Below, in pieces: positions 43,801-52,176 of a stretch of 64,000 nt of DNA. This stretch comes from JBCBGF01 sp038526915 (GTDB taxonomy: Bacteria; Pseudomonadota; Alphaproteobacteria; Rhodobacterales; Rhodobacteraceae). Below the pieces are notes generated by a model. That model searched no databases. It was given only the letters and a program-made list of their open reading frames with translations, and had not been told where the DNA came from. The DNA lies in assembly GCA_038526915.1 (NCBI GenBank), contig JBCBGF010000006.1, forward strand, positions 140,297 to 204,296. Direction: 5' to 3'. The number at the start of each line of letters is the position of its first letter. Position 1 is the first letter of the stretch. The position numbers and the translations under genes were made by a program.

Positions 43801-44969
43801 TCAAGGACCAGAAGCCCGTGTTCCGAAAAGATCTGGCTGGGCTCGTTCAGCATCCGCGTGGAAACGGTGAAGTCGATATCGCCGATCTCCTGCATCACGC
43901 GCGGTGTGGTCATTGCATTATAGGCGTCGACGAATGCGCCGGGGGGCGAGATGATCTCGAGCCAGCTGTCGGTGCCATCGGTCGCGATCTGCGCGCCGCC
44001 GGCGATGCCCGAGAACTGCCACTGCGGCTCGACGATGCCGTCCGAGAAGTCGTCGGAGACGAGCGTGGCGGGGGCGGCGGTCACATCGATCGCGACCGTG
44101 GCGGTATCGGTCAGATCCCCGTCCGAGATCGTGTAGGTAAAGCTGTCGGGCCCGGTGTAGCCGGGCGTTGGGCTGTAAGTAAACGTGCCGTCGCCATTGT
44201 CGGTCAGCGTGCCGTTGGCGGGATCGGTGGTGTCGGTGATGAAAAACGTATCGCCATTGGCATCGCTGTCATTGGCCAGAAGGGCGGCGGTGGGGATCGT
44301 GAGATCGGTGTCGACGGCCACACTCAGCGCGTCGTCCACGGCATCGGGGGCGATGTTGGGGGGCGTGATGCCCGCGTCTTCGTCCACCAATGTGCCGTTG
44401 AAATCGACGTAATCGACCTGGGCGGTGTAGCCATCGGTCTGGCCGACATTGCCGGCAAACACACCGGCGCTGGCCACGCCGAGGGCATGGGTCACGGTAC
44501 CCGCGGTGGTCCAGGTGACGCCGTTCTGCGAATACTCGAAGGTCCAGTCATCGCCATCGCGGGCGACGCGCAGATAGGGCGCGGTGCCTTCGGGAATGGC
44601 AACCTGCAGCGCGGCGCTGGAATTGCCATTGATGGTAATAGCCGAGAAGGCAAAGAGCGTATTGCCGTCAGAGAACGTATCGAAGCGGAGCCAGTTATCG
44701 GCATCTTCCTCGACCAGAATGCCCTGCAATTGGTACTGCTCGGACGGTGTGGTCAGAAACCGCGTCTCAAGCGTGAAATCCTCGTCTGCCACGGCCTGCA
44801 TCGCGCGTGCGCCGTTATTGGCAAACCAGACATCGAAATTGCCATCGGGCGTTGCCAGTTCAAGATACGCGTCGGTGGCCGACACCCCCAGGCCAGACCC
44901 GATCCCGGACGGCCCCTCAATCGACCAAACAGACCCCAACACAGATGATGAAAAATCGTCTGAAACCAC
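40833..44969 (-). CDS. Large modular LamG/cadherin-like surface protein with RTX-like C-terminus
   Basis: The 1378-residue protein alternates concanavalin/LamG-like modules and cadherin-like (VCBS-type) modules: LamG 1 (about 1-205), cadherin A (207-300), LamG 2 (302-508), cadherin B (512-606), LamG 3 (608-815), cadherin C (818-908), then a larger ConA-like domain (about 915-1245). The C-terminal end (about 1245-1378) has GELDVFQGFEGADTFIFG, an RTX/haemolysin-type phrase, and no signal peptide is present, so type I secretion is likely. The LamG 1 and 3 modules are close in sequence (both contain NNGARAMQ and ETRFLTTP). The GTG start has GGTGGGGG upstream. The exporter genes are about 5 kb away. 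Confidence 0.8.
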   Translation of the reverse strand: MVSDDFSSSVLGSVWSIEGPSGIGSGLGVSATDAYLELATPDGNFDVWFANNGARAMQAVADEDFTLETRFLTTPSEQYQLQGILVEEDADNWLRFDTFSDGNTLFAFSAITINGNSSAALQVAIPEGTAPYLRVARDGDDWTFEYSQNGVTWTTAGTVTHALGVASAGVFAGNVGQTDGYTAQVDYVDFNGTLVDEDAGITPPNIAPDAVDDALSVAVDTDLTIPTAALLANDSDANGDTFFITDTTDPANGTLTDNGDGTFTYSPTPGYTGPDSFTYTISDGDLTDTATVAIDVTAAPATLVSDDFSDGIVEPQWQFSGIAGGAQIATDGTDSWLEIISPPGAFVDAYNAMTTPRVMQEIGDIDFTVSTRMLNEPSQIFSEHGLLVLESDTRWFRFDIAFTPAGLELLVGDVVSATQRSFPYREVISPGEATYLRITRSDDTYTFDYSGDGSNWTTAISFQSDLIPTEVGLFGGSTSFTGTPPGFVSQFDWFEVATDPIVNEDGTITPPANQPPVAQDDQIGVFADTATLIDIDQDLFGNDSDPNGQTLILDSVTNPPNGTLVDNADGTLTYTPNPGFTGQDTFQYTVSDGAGGLDTASVTLDVSASGPLGGFVADDFADGTLNTSVWNIVGPAGTSGDVATTATDGFLELVTPDGDFDVWFTNNGARAMQDVTDGDFSLETRFLTTPTGRFELQGILIEEDADNWLRFDTFSDGNTLFAFVGITENGSSSAALQVAIPEATAEYLRVTRTGDDWLYEYSQDGASWTTAGGITYAFNAASVGVFAGNLDSSPGFTARVDYIQLASDPITDEDANLVQVPKAPVAETDVFTTNTDTALVMNIASGLLANDSDQNGDDIDFVSAGNAQFGTVTENPDGTLTYVPNAGFEGSDSFDYTITDGTLFGTGTVEINVGDRIDVWYGPNQTFGAQGEAQTWVNILGNVSTDSQTGDITSLSYTLNGGPSIALSVGEDTRRLQEPGDFNVDIAYADLDGSATDDVVTITAEFANGLIETRDVTIDYEDGVAWDKNYSVDWSSASDIQDVVQVVDGLWSIENGGARPQRLGYDRVLALGDESWDNYQVELSVTTHDITNIDPRGRDGGGFALGMLWTGHTDDPVADFQPKSGWEPGAAFFYTNNSGAGSGRLTLHPSIDFFSDLASQSMTLQVGNTYNMIARVEQTGLFDRHYKLKLWEDGTAEPIDWTMEGTQTFTMAQGPATGGIYLNAHYHDVTFNDVTVTEITGDDIEKGTDQADVLVAVDTGSAAPGQGELDVFQGFEGADTFIFGDEFGTYYDDQIAASNGVADYGFVYDFTVEEDIVQLHGLASEYNLTEDFAGLPGGTMIWRTGTGGDEDELIGVLSDVYALSLEDDEFVFAGDAIA

Positions 44970-45616
44970 TTAAACCCCCACCGCACACAATACAGCCTAA
45001 TGCGCACGTTAACCCAAATTGACAGTGCTGGAAAGCACCGGCCTAGGACAAGATGCCCGGGTGTCACGCGCTCAAAAACAGGGTGTTTGGGCCTGTCGCT
45101 ACAGCGCTAAGGTGGGATCTCGGAAACAATTGAAGCAGTTAGGCAGATATGCTTCGCGTCAGTGAACAAAACCCGCGCGGCAAACCGATGGCTGTCATGT
45201 CGCTTGGACATTTCTTTTGGGCGAAAACGGCCGGAGAGTCGGGCCAGCGCGGATCGGGCATGGTTGTAAACGACTCAGCTTGGAGGAACCTAGCCGTTGC
45301 CTTTCAACATACCCTTCGCACGTTCAACAAAACGGTCGAAGTTGACCTTATTCTGTCAGGTCGCCGATTGGCCCAACGTGCATTCTCTGCATGCCTCGAA
45401 TAATGGCGGTTTGTGGTGACCACTTGGTGCGCTGAACGCGTTTAACTCCAGCGCAAATGCATTGTGATGGTTTCTCGGGTTGACTTCAAAACGCAGGTGT
45501 GTTGCCTCAAACCAACCCCAAATCCGGTTCTGGTACGCGTGGAAGTTGGCACTGTTTAGCGTTGAGGGTCTGGGCGGGTGTTTGTCCGCAGTGCCAAGGT
45601 GTAACAAGGAACAACC
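44970..45616. other. 647-bp divergent intergenic region at start of EPS locus
   Basis: The region lies between the divergent starts of the LamG protein gene and the EPS tyrosine kinase gene and must hold both promoters. Short frames within it have no recognisable product. I see no clear operator or RNA gene. Confidence 0.45.
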
Positions 45617-47968
45617 ATGACCAACGAATTTTGGTCCCGCCGCGACGACAGCACGTATCGACACGAGTTTTACCAAGACGGCGTCGATAATAGTGTTCCG
45701 GCCTACGATAGTGGCACCGGCAGCAGCGATATCCGCAAAATGCTGAATGCGCTTTGGCGCGGCAAATGGATCATGGTGGTTTTTGCCGTTGTCTGCGCCT
45801 TGCTCACCTACTTGCTTTTTTTGAACGAACAACCGCAATACACCGCGGCGACACGAGTTCTTTTCGACCCCGAGCGTGTTCAAATCGTCGACATTCAGGA
45901 CGTCGTTGCCGAACAAGATGCGGCCGGGTCGGGCCTTGGCAACCAGATCGAAATCCTGACATCGTCGGTTCTTCTTCAGAAAGTCATCGAAGACTTGGAT
46001 CTCACGGTGCACCCGGTCTATCAGCCGTCTGCACCGCAGGCGATTGATCTGGATCCCCAAAGGCTTGTCCGCGAGGCGCGGCGGATGTTGAGCGGCGCGC
46101 TGGCGCGCATCCGCGGGGATGTCGTCATTGACGTCGATGAGCCTGAGATCGCGGCGGAAGAGGCGATTGTTCCGGAAATCGTGCCGCAGAATCCTGTGGC
46201 GATCGAGCGTCGTCTGATCCAAGGCCTCGATTTGACACCGATCCCCGGGACACGGGTGATCTTAATCGAATACACCTCGACCGATCGCCAACATGCCGCT
46301 GATGTCGCCAACGCCGTCGCGCGCAACTACCTGACCGTGCAGGCGGACGTAAAACAGGATGACCTCGCGGCGAGTTTGGAGTTGATCGGCATACGGGTCG
46401 AGGAACTGCGCCAGAAGCTTGCCGTGTCGCAGACCGAGGTCGAAGAAGCCCGCATGACTTTCTCGGAAGAGCAGGGTCAAAGCGTCGAAGTGACCGAGCT
46501 ACAATTGAGTGCAATCAATGGGTCGCTGGCCGAACTTCAACTACAGATCGCGACGACCAACCGGTCGTTGGAGCGCGCGCGGCAGGCCTTGGAGAACGAC
46601 ACCGATCTTTGGATCGTCGAGGATTTTCGCGACAATCCGCTGATCGGCGAATTCCGTCGCACGGAAATCCAGCTCTTGGATCAACTGGCCGGGATTGACG
46701 CCATCGCCGGGCCGCAAGCCAGTTCTCGCGAGCGCGCGATTATCCTGGCGCGGCTTGAAGAGGTGCGGAAGAATACGGTGACTGAGGCCGGTTATGTTGT
46801 TGATGCACTTGAGTTTTCCCTGGGCTCGCTGCGTCGGCAAGAACAAGAGCTTCTGAGCATGATCCGCGACCTTGAGGTTATCTCGATCCGTCAAACCGCG
46901 GGTGAGCTGACGATTGACAGGCTGCAGCGGGAAGCCTTGGCGAACCAGACACTTTATGAGAGTTTTCTCAACAGAATGAACGAGATATCCGAGCAGGCTG
47001 AACTTCAAACGCCCGATGCCCGGATTATTTCAGCCGCAAACCTGCCGCGACGGGCAAACCGCACGTTGCGTGATACAGCATCGGTGGCGGCAGCGGGCGC
47101 AGGGTTTCTTCTTGCGGTCATCTTCGTGCTGTTTCGCGAACGTTTGAACAATGCCTTCCACGACCCATCGGATTTGCAGTCCGAGACCGGGATTCCGACA
47201 TTGGCGGCGTTGCCCCAACTGAGCCGGCGCAAGAACGCAAAACAGCTGATCGCAAGTTATCTGAAGGACCCCAACGGCGTTCTGGCCGAGGCAGTGCGGA
47301 ACCTGAGGACCAGCATTTTGTTCGCAGATCCCAAGTTTCGTCCCAAAGTGATCATGTGCACGTCCTCGGTCCCGGCAGAAGGGAAGTCGGGGACAAGTCT
47401 GCTTCTTGGCGTAGCAAGCCAGGCCCTGGGACAGTCTGCGATTGTGGTCGGGTGCGATTTGCGCAAACGGCCGTATTCAAGTCTGTTGGGCTCGCATGGA
47501 CGCGCACGGCGCAATAGCGGAGAGGCCAAGCCGGTTGGGTTGATGACGCTTCTAGAGGGAAAGTGCGAACTTGAGGAGGCCGTGTATGTCGAGCCGATGT
47601 CCGGCATTCACATTCTGGCGCATTTGCCCTCTGAACCTGTTGTTTCAAGCCCGGCAGATATCGTTGCGTCTGAACGTTTTGTGAAACTCATCGATGAGTT
47701 GCGAAGCAAATATGACCTTGTCGTTCTCGATACCCCGCCGGCAATTGCGGTGACTGACGCGCGCCTTGTTGGGCGCGTTGCAGAAGCTGTGATCTACCTG
47801 GTCAAATGGAACTCGACCAGCCGCAACGCTGTGCGTGTGGGTCTTCGAGAAATTCGGTCACTGGATGCCCGTTTGGCGGGATGTGCCATGACACTGGTGC
47901 CCCAGCGTCGCGCGAGCAAGTACACGGACAATGAATTTTACTACAAGGTTCAGTACCATAAGTCGTGA
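45617..47968 (+). CDS. EPS chain-length and tyrosine autokinase (Wzc/ExoP-like)
   Basis: The 783-residue inner-membrane protein has a Wzz-type chain-length domain between two transmembrane helices (about 51-69 and 487-506), with a long periplasmic coiled coil between. The C-terminal BY-kinase domain (about 540-783) has Walker A SSVPAEGKSGTS (about 582-593), Walker A' VVGCDLRKRP and Walker B LVVLDTPPA. A Tyr-rich tail (YTDNEFYYKVQYHKS) provides autophosphorylation sites. It should control polymerisation and export of the exopolysaccharide made by the genes downstream. AAGGAAC precedes the ATG. The outer-membrane partner (Wza type) is not in the window. Confidence 0.92.
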   Translation: MTNEFWSRRDDSTYRHEFYQDGVDNSVPAYDSGTGSSDIRKMLNALWRGKWIMVVFAVVCALLTYLLFLNEQPQYTAATRVLFDPERVQIVDIQDVVAEQDAAGSGLGNQIEILTSSVLLQKVIEDLDLTVHPVYQPSAPQAIDLDPQRLVREARRMLSGALARIRGDVVIDVDEPEIAAEEAIVPEIVPQNPVAIERRLIQGLDLTPIPGTRVILIEYTSTDRQHAADVANAVARNYLTVQADVKQDDLAASLELIGIRVEELRQKLAVSQTEVEEARMTFSEEQGQSVEVTELQLSAINGSLAELQLQIATTNRSLERARQALENDTDLWIVEDFRDNPLIGEFRRTEIQLLDQLAGIDAIAGPQASSRERAIILARLEEVRKNTVTEAGYVVDALEFSLGSLRRQEQELLSMIRDLEVISIRQTAGELTIDRLQREALANQTLYESFLNRMNEISEQAELQTPDARIISAANLPRRANRTLRDTASVAAAGAGFLLAVIFVLFRERLNNAFHDPSDLQSETGIPTLAALPQLSRRKNAKQLIASYLKDPNGVLAEAVRNLRTSILFADPKFRPKVIMCTSSVPAEGKSGTSLLLGVASQALGQSAIVVGCDLRKRPYSSLLGSHGRARRNSGEAKPVGLMTLLEGKCELEEAVYVEPMSGIHILAHLPSEPVVSSPADIVASERFVKLIDELRSKYDLVVLDTPPAIAVTDARLVGRVAEAVIYLVKWNSTSRNAVRVGLREIRSLDARLAGCAMTLVPQRRASKYTDNEFYYKVQYHKS

Positions 47969-48142
47969 TCCGCAGGTGCCTTGGCCTGATCGAACGGATG
48001 TGGCGCAGGGGCAGGGCAGTCAGTGGCTAGGGTGTTGTGGCCCTGCGTGCGGCCTTGTCGGATCAATTTGCCGCCTGCGCTTCGACCACATTCGGCATCT
48101 GTTGAGACTGCGTCCTACGGCTCTGGCGGGCGGCCGTGTGAC

Positions 48143-49360
48143 GTGACTTCAGATCCCAGCGTGCCAGGGCGATTTCCGACTTCATTCGCTGCTTTGCGGA
48201 AACAAGTGAAACGCGCGGTCAATGGCATCAAACAAATCATCAATGCGCGCCATGCCTTTGGACAGTTCATTCCTTTGCAAACGCTTAACCGAACTCTGTT
48301 TGAGTACGATGTGACGTTTCACGGTGCCGGCGACGTCTACTTTCCTAAGACTTCCCGCGTGCCAGACGCGCCGTTCATCAGCTTGACGTTAATTCCGCAA
48401 GCCTTTCCGCCCCACTACCACTTTACTGTGCGCGACGCCGTTGTCGCACATGGTATGACAGTGGATCCCGCCGCCCCACGCCGTGTGTTTATGGAACTGA
48501 TGCCCAATGTGGTGCCGTCCGAGGAAGGTAAGATCTGGACGTTTGATGTATCCAAACGACAGCGGGCGGTGAAACGTGCCAAGGGCGCCGGGGCCACCGT
48601 CGGATCGGCCTATATTTGGTCGAATGCAAACTGGTCGAACTACTATCATTTTCTGCTGGATGCCGGGATCAGGTACACGAATTTGGCTGTTGCGGGCGCT
48701 TTGCCTGAGGACGTGGTTTTTCTCGCGCACAGCGAACCCAATGCCTGGCAAAGCGACTACCTTCAGCTTTTGGGGATTGATCCAGATGCGCTTCGCGTAT
48801 TGCCATCCGGGCAGGGGGCGCCGCTCACCGTGTCAGAACTGACGATTGCGGCTGCGTCGCGCGTTCGGTTCGCCTGTTCACCCGTGGCCACTACGCGTTT
48901 TCGGGACCGTGTCTTGGGTGCTGCCGGTATTGCGCCGGGTTTGGTTGATCGTAGGATCTATGTCTCTCGTGCAGACGCGGGCAAGCGGCGGGTGCTGAAC
49001 GAAGCAGAGATTTGGCCGCTTTTTGAAGAGCGTGGGTTTGAGTTTGTGACACTCGACGGCCTGTCAGTGCCCGAGCAACTCTCCCTTTTCGCATCGGCCT
49101 CCATGGTCGCAGGCCCCCATGGGGCCGGCCTCACGAACATGATTTTCGCGGATGCGCCGCTGGTATTTGAGTTATTGCCCGCAGATCGATGGAATCTTGG
49201 TGTGTTTTCAACGCTGACAAACGTAATCGGCGGCCAATATCACGCGTTCATCGCAAATCAGGAAAATGCCTCTTCTTTAACCATTAGGTCTTTGGCTGAA
49301 GACAATGACTACGTCGTAGACCCAAAGAGGTTGGCTCAGGCGCTCAGCGTGATAACGTAA
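48143..49360 (+). CDS. Family 61 glycosyltransferase (DUF563)
   Basis: The 405-residue protein belongs to GT61, recognised by WSNYYHFLLDAGIRY near the middle, the RRIYVSRADAGKRRVLNE segment, shown as RIYVSRADAGKRR, and SMVAGPHGAGLTNMIFA near the end. These retaining or inverting enzymes act in glycans of plants and bacteria. No transmembrane helix is evident. The start is uncertain: an in-frame GTG at 48023 exists, but the codons between it and 48143 are rich in Cys, Arg and Pro and look non-coding. The donor and acceptor are unknown. Confidence 0.8.
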   Translation: MTSDPSVPGRFPTSFAALRKQVKRAVNGIKQIINARHAFGQFIPLQTLNRTLFEYDVTFHGAGDVYFPKTSRVPDAPFISLTLIPQAFPPHYHFTVRDAVVAHGMTVDPAAPRRVFMELMPNVVPSEEGKIWTFDVSKRQRAVKRAKGAGATVGSAYIWSNANWSNYYHFLLDAGIRYTNLAVAGALPEDVVFLAHSEPNAWQSDYLQLLGIDPDALRVLPSGQGAPLTVSELTIAAASRVRFACSPVATTRFRDRVLGAAGIAPGLVDRRIYVSRADAGKRRVLNEAEIWPLFEERGFEFVTLDGLSVPEQLSLFASASMVAGPHGAGLTNMIFADAPLVFELLPADRWNLGVFSTLTNVIGGQYHAFIANQENASSLTIRSLAEDNDYVVDPKRLAQALSVIT

Positions 49361-49441
49361 GGCCGGATATTGCTAGAGTGCGCGTATAATTGGTTTGAGG
49401 TGTAGGGCTGCTAGTGGTCCCGCACCAGAAGTAGGGGTAAT

Positions 49442-51268
49442 ATGGAAGTCGTAAAGCGAGCACTCGCTCTGCTTCAGCCGCGAGACAAGCGTGCAGGCGC
49501 TATCGTGCTGTTCCTAACGGTCTTGCGCGGTGTTGCGGACGTTGTTGGCGTCGCCATGATCTTCCCCTTTGTCGGTGTGCTCGCGGATCCATCGTTCATC
49601 CACGAAAACTCGTACACCGACCGTGCCTATGAATATTTCGGGTTCACTTCGGACGATAGTTTTCTGATTGCGCTTGGCATCTGTGTCATCGTCGTCCTTA
49701 TCGTCAGTTCGGTTCTGAAAGCGGTGACGCAATATGCAGCGATCCGGTGGGTCGCGATGCGTCGCCATCGCTTGTCCATGCGCCTGATTTCCACGTATTT
49801 GCGCCAGTCTTATGAGGTTTTGCTGAATCGGCACAGCGCGGTGTTGTGCTCACACATCCTCTCTGAAACGCAGCGCGTTATTGGCCATGTTTTCCGCCCA
49901 ATCGCCGAGATCTTTGGCGCGGTTGTCAGCATCATTTTGATTGTGGGCCTGATTGCCATTGCAGAGCCCGCTGTAACCCTGGTTGCATTGGTGACGTTTG
50001 GCAGCGCCTACGCTTTGATTTTTCTCGCGCTTCGGCCTTGGATGCGCGATCTAAGCGTTCGGCTTCTTGACGAGAACCGCCGCCGTCACAGCCTGTTGTG
50101 GGAGGCGCTTGGCGGCGCGAAACAAATCAAGCTATTGAACCGTGAGGCGGGTGCCGTTGCCAGTTTTGGCACCTCTTCGGGTGAGTTTGCCCGCCTCTCC
50201 GCGACGACCGACACCCTGCGTGCGCTTCCGCGTTTTGGATTGGAAGCCTTGGCCTTCGGCGGCATTGTGGGGTTCACGCTGTTTATGGTCATGCAAAATG
50301 GCGGCGCCTCAAACGGTGCGCTGAGTGAGGTGCTGCCCACGCTCGGGTTGTTTCTCTTTGCCGGATACCGGCTCATGCCCAGCCTGAGCCAGTTGTATTC
50401 TTCCTCTGCCGCAATCCGCGTAGCTGAGTCAGCCATTTCTGCACTGGAGTTCGATCTTGCGGAGGAAACCACTCTCCCGCCGCTCAGACACCGGCCCCCT
50501 GAGCCGATCCGCCTCACGAAATCGCTTGAGTTGGATGGCGTCACCTATCGTTATCCCGGGGCGCATCAGGACAGCCTAGTGGACATTAACCTGACGTTCG
50601 AGCGTGGGCAGAAGATCGGGATTATCGGGTCGACCGGATCGGGCAAGACGACCCTGATCGATTTGCTCATGGGTTTAATCCGTGCCAGCGCTGGTGCCAT
50701 CCGCGTCGATGGCCGCGAACTGGACGGTGAGTCGATCCGCGGGTGGCGGGAAAGCGTGGGCTATGTGGCGCAGGATATCTTCCTCTCCGATGCGAGCGTT
50801 GCGCGTAACATCGCGTTCGGTCTGCCGGAGGACCAGGTGGACATGGCGCGCGTGATCAAGTCGGCCAAGGCCGCTCAAATCCATGATTTTGTCGTCGGCG
50901 AACTGAAAGACGGCTATGCCACCGAAGTCGGTGAAGATGGCGTGCGCCTGTCGGGGGGGCAGCGTCAACGGATTGGGATCGCGCGCGCTCTATACGGTGG
51001 TGCCGAAGTCTTGGTCTTTGATGAAGCCACCAGTGCGCTTGATAACACCACCGAGCATTTGGTCATGGAAGAGATTGAGCGCCTTTCAAAGGACCACACG
51101 ATCATTCTGGTGGCCCACAGGCTGAGCACGGTCCGCAACTGTGATTTGATCGTAACGCTTGAGGGGGGGCGCGTGGTGGCAACGGGCACACCCGATGCGA
51201 CCTTTGGCGTGATCACCGACGGTGACCATCCAGTGTCTTTGGCGGCTAGTCATGCCGCCGAACGTTAA
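49442..51268 (+). CDS. ABC transporter, fused permease/ATPase (MsbA/PglK-like)
   Basis: This 608-residue half-size exporter has six transmembrane helices in about residues 15-320 and a C-terminal nucleotide-binding domain with Walker A GSTGSGKTT (about 397-405), signature LSGGQRQR (about 503-510) and Walker B VLVFDEAT. It resembles PglK, MsbA and other lipid-linked substrate flippases. No Wzx-type flippase is present in the locus, so this protein may flip undecaprenyl-linked repeat units. The start follows GTAGGGGTAAT. It is 81 bp after the GT61 gene. Confidence 0.85.
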   Translation: MEVVKRALALLQPRDKRAGAIVLFLTVLRGVADVVGVAMIFPFVGVLADPSFIHENSYTDRAYEYFGFTSDDSFLIALGICVIVVLIVSSVLKAVTQYAAIRWVAMRRHRLSMRLISTYLRQSYEVLLNRHSAVLCSHILSETQRVIGHVFRPIAEIFGAVVSIILIVGLIAIAEPAVTLVALVTFGSAYALIFLALRPWMRDLSVRLLDENRRRHSLLWEALGGAKQIKLLNREAGAVASFGTSSGEFARLSATTDTLRALPRFGLEALAFGGIVGFTLFMVMQNGGASNGALSEVLPTLGLFLFAGYRLMPSLSQLYSSSAAIRVAESAISALEFDLAEETTLPPLRHRPPEPIRLTKSLELDGVTYRYPGAHQDSLVDINLTFERGQKIGIIGSTGSGKTTLIDLLMGLIRASAGAIRVDGRELDGESIRGWRESVGYVAQDIFLSDASVARNIAFGLPEDQVDMARVIKSAKAAQIHDFVVGELKDGYATEVGEDGVRLSGGQRQRIGIARALYGGAEVLVFDEATSALDNTTEHLVMEEIERLSKDHTIILVAHRLSTVRNCDLIVTLEGGRVVATGTPDATFGVITDGDHPVSLAASHAAER

Positions 51269-51291
51269 GGCGTTGGTGGGAGGACGGGATC

Positions 51292-52176
51292 GTGAAAGCG
51301 AGGGCTGCACCAGCGCATACGCTTCAGGCCTTGCCAAGCCGGATTCTTCGGTCGGCGCGGTATCGCGCGGGTAACACGGTCTGGCGGCTCTTCGAGGGCG
51401 TCAAGACGCGGTCGCAAACCAAGTCTTCCAGCCGGACCGAGCGGCATGTGCTGGTCGTGGGATGCCAAAGAAGTGGCACCACCCATTTAGAAAGGCTGTT
51501 CAGGGCGGACCCAAGATCCCACGTCTTCAGCGAATTTAGCGCGTTGTCCATCGCACCCGACAAAACGGTGTGGCGCCCTCTGGATGATGTCGTGGACATG
51601 CTGGAGGGGTGTGGCGGAAGATACTCGGTCGCGCGGTCGCTTCTGTCCAGCCACAACACCGCGCGCATCCTCGACGCGCTGCCCGGCAGCGTCGCGGTCT
51701 GGATGTATCGCGAGGCCGATCCCGTGGTGCGATCCATGCTACGCAAGTGGCCGGGCGATTTTCAATCCATTTCCGAACGCGTCGAAAGCCTGCCCGACGG
51801 CACGTGGGAGCTTCGATCTTTTTGGGACGAGGTGCATGCCTACGCGCGTGAAAACGCGCAGGGCAATCAGAGCGATACCTTGGCCGATCTCTATGCCGCG
51901 TTCTGGTATCTTCGGAACCGCAGCTTTTTCGATCTCGGCCTCTCAAACGATCCCCGGGTCCTGCTGATAAGCTACGAGACGCTGACACGCGATCCGAAAG
52001 GGACGCTGGAACGGATCCTTTCGCACGGTGGCATCCCGCGCCCCCGGGTGACGTTTCCTATGCAAACCAGATCGCCACGCCCCCGCGGCGCGCGGACGCC
52101 GATCCTGTCGCCAGCAATCCAAGAGGCCTGCCATCGTCTCTATGCCGATTTGCGCGCAGCGGAGGCGGGCGGATGA
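51292..52176 (+). CDS. Sulfotransferase family protein 1
   Basis: This 294-residue protein has a sulfotransferase fold that uses PAPS to sulfate a hydroxyl or amino group. The 5'-phosphosulfate-binding loop VGCQRSGTTHLERLF is at residues 57-70, and the 3'-phosphate-binding part is VAVWMYREADPVVRSM. The PAPS donor binding therefore looks intact. It starts with GTG and overlaps the next glycosyltransferase gene by 4 bp, so it is part of the EPS unit. Decoration of the exopolysaccharide is the likely role, but it is not proven. Confidence 0.8.
   Translation: MKARAAPAHTLQALPSRILRSARYRAGNTVWRLFEGVKTRSQTKSSSRTERHVLVVGCQRSGTTHLERLFRADPRSHVFSEFSALSIAPDKTVWRPLDDVVDMLEGCGGRYSVARSLLSSHNTARILDALPGSVAVWMYREADPVVRSMLRKWPGDFQSISERVESLPDGTWELRSFWDEVHAYARENAQGNQSDTLADLYAAFWYLRNRSFFDLGLSNDPRVLLISYETLTRDPKGTLERILSHGGIPRPRVTFPMQTRSPRPRGARTPILSPAIQEACHRLYADLRAAEAGG

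Noticed and set aside
42000..44969. CRISPR-like or DNA-level tandem repeat
   Set aside because: The repetition is of protein modules; DNA copies are diverged and have no spacer pattern.
45149..45403. Small open frame in the region before the EPS kinase
   Set aside because: It has no recognisable family, no good start signal and lies in a promoter region.
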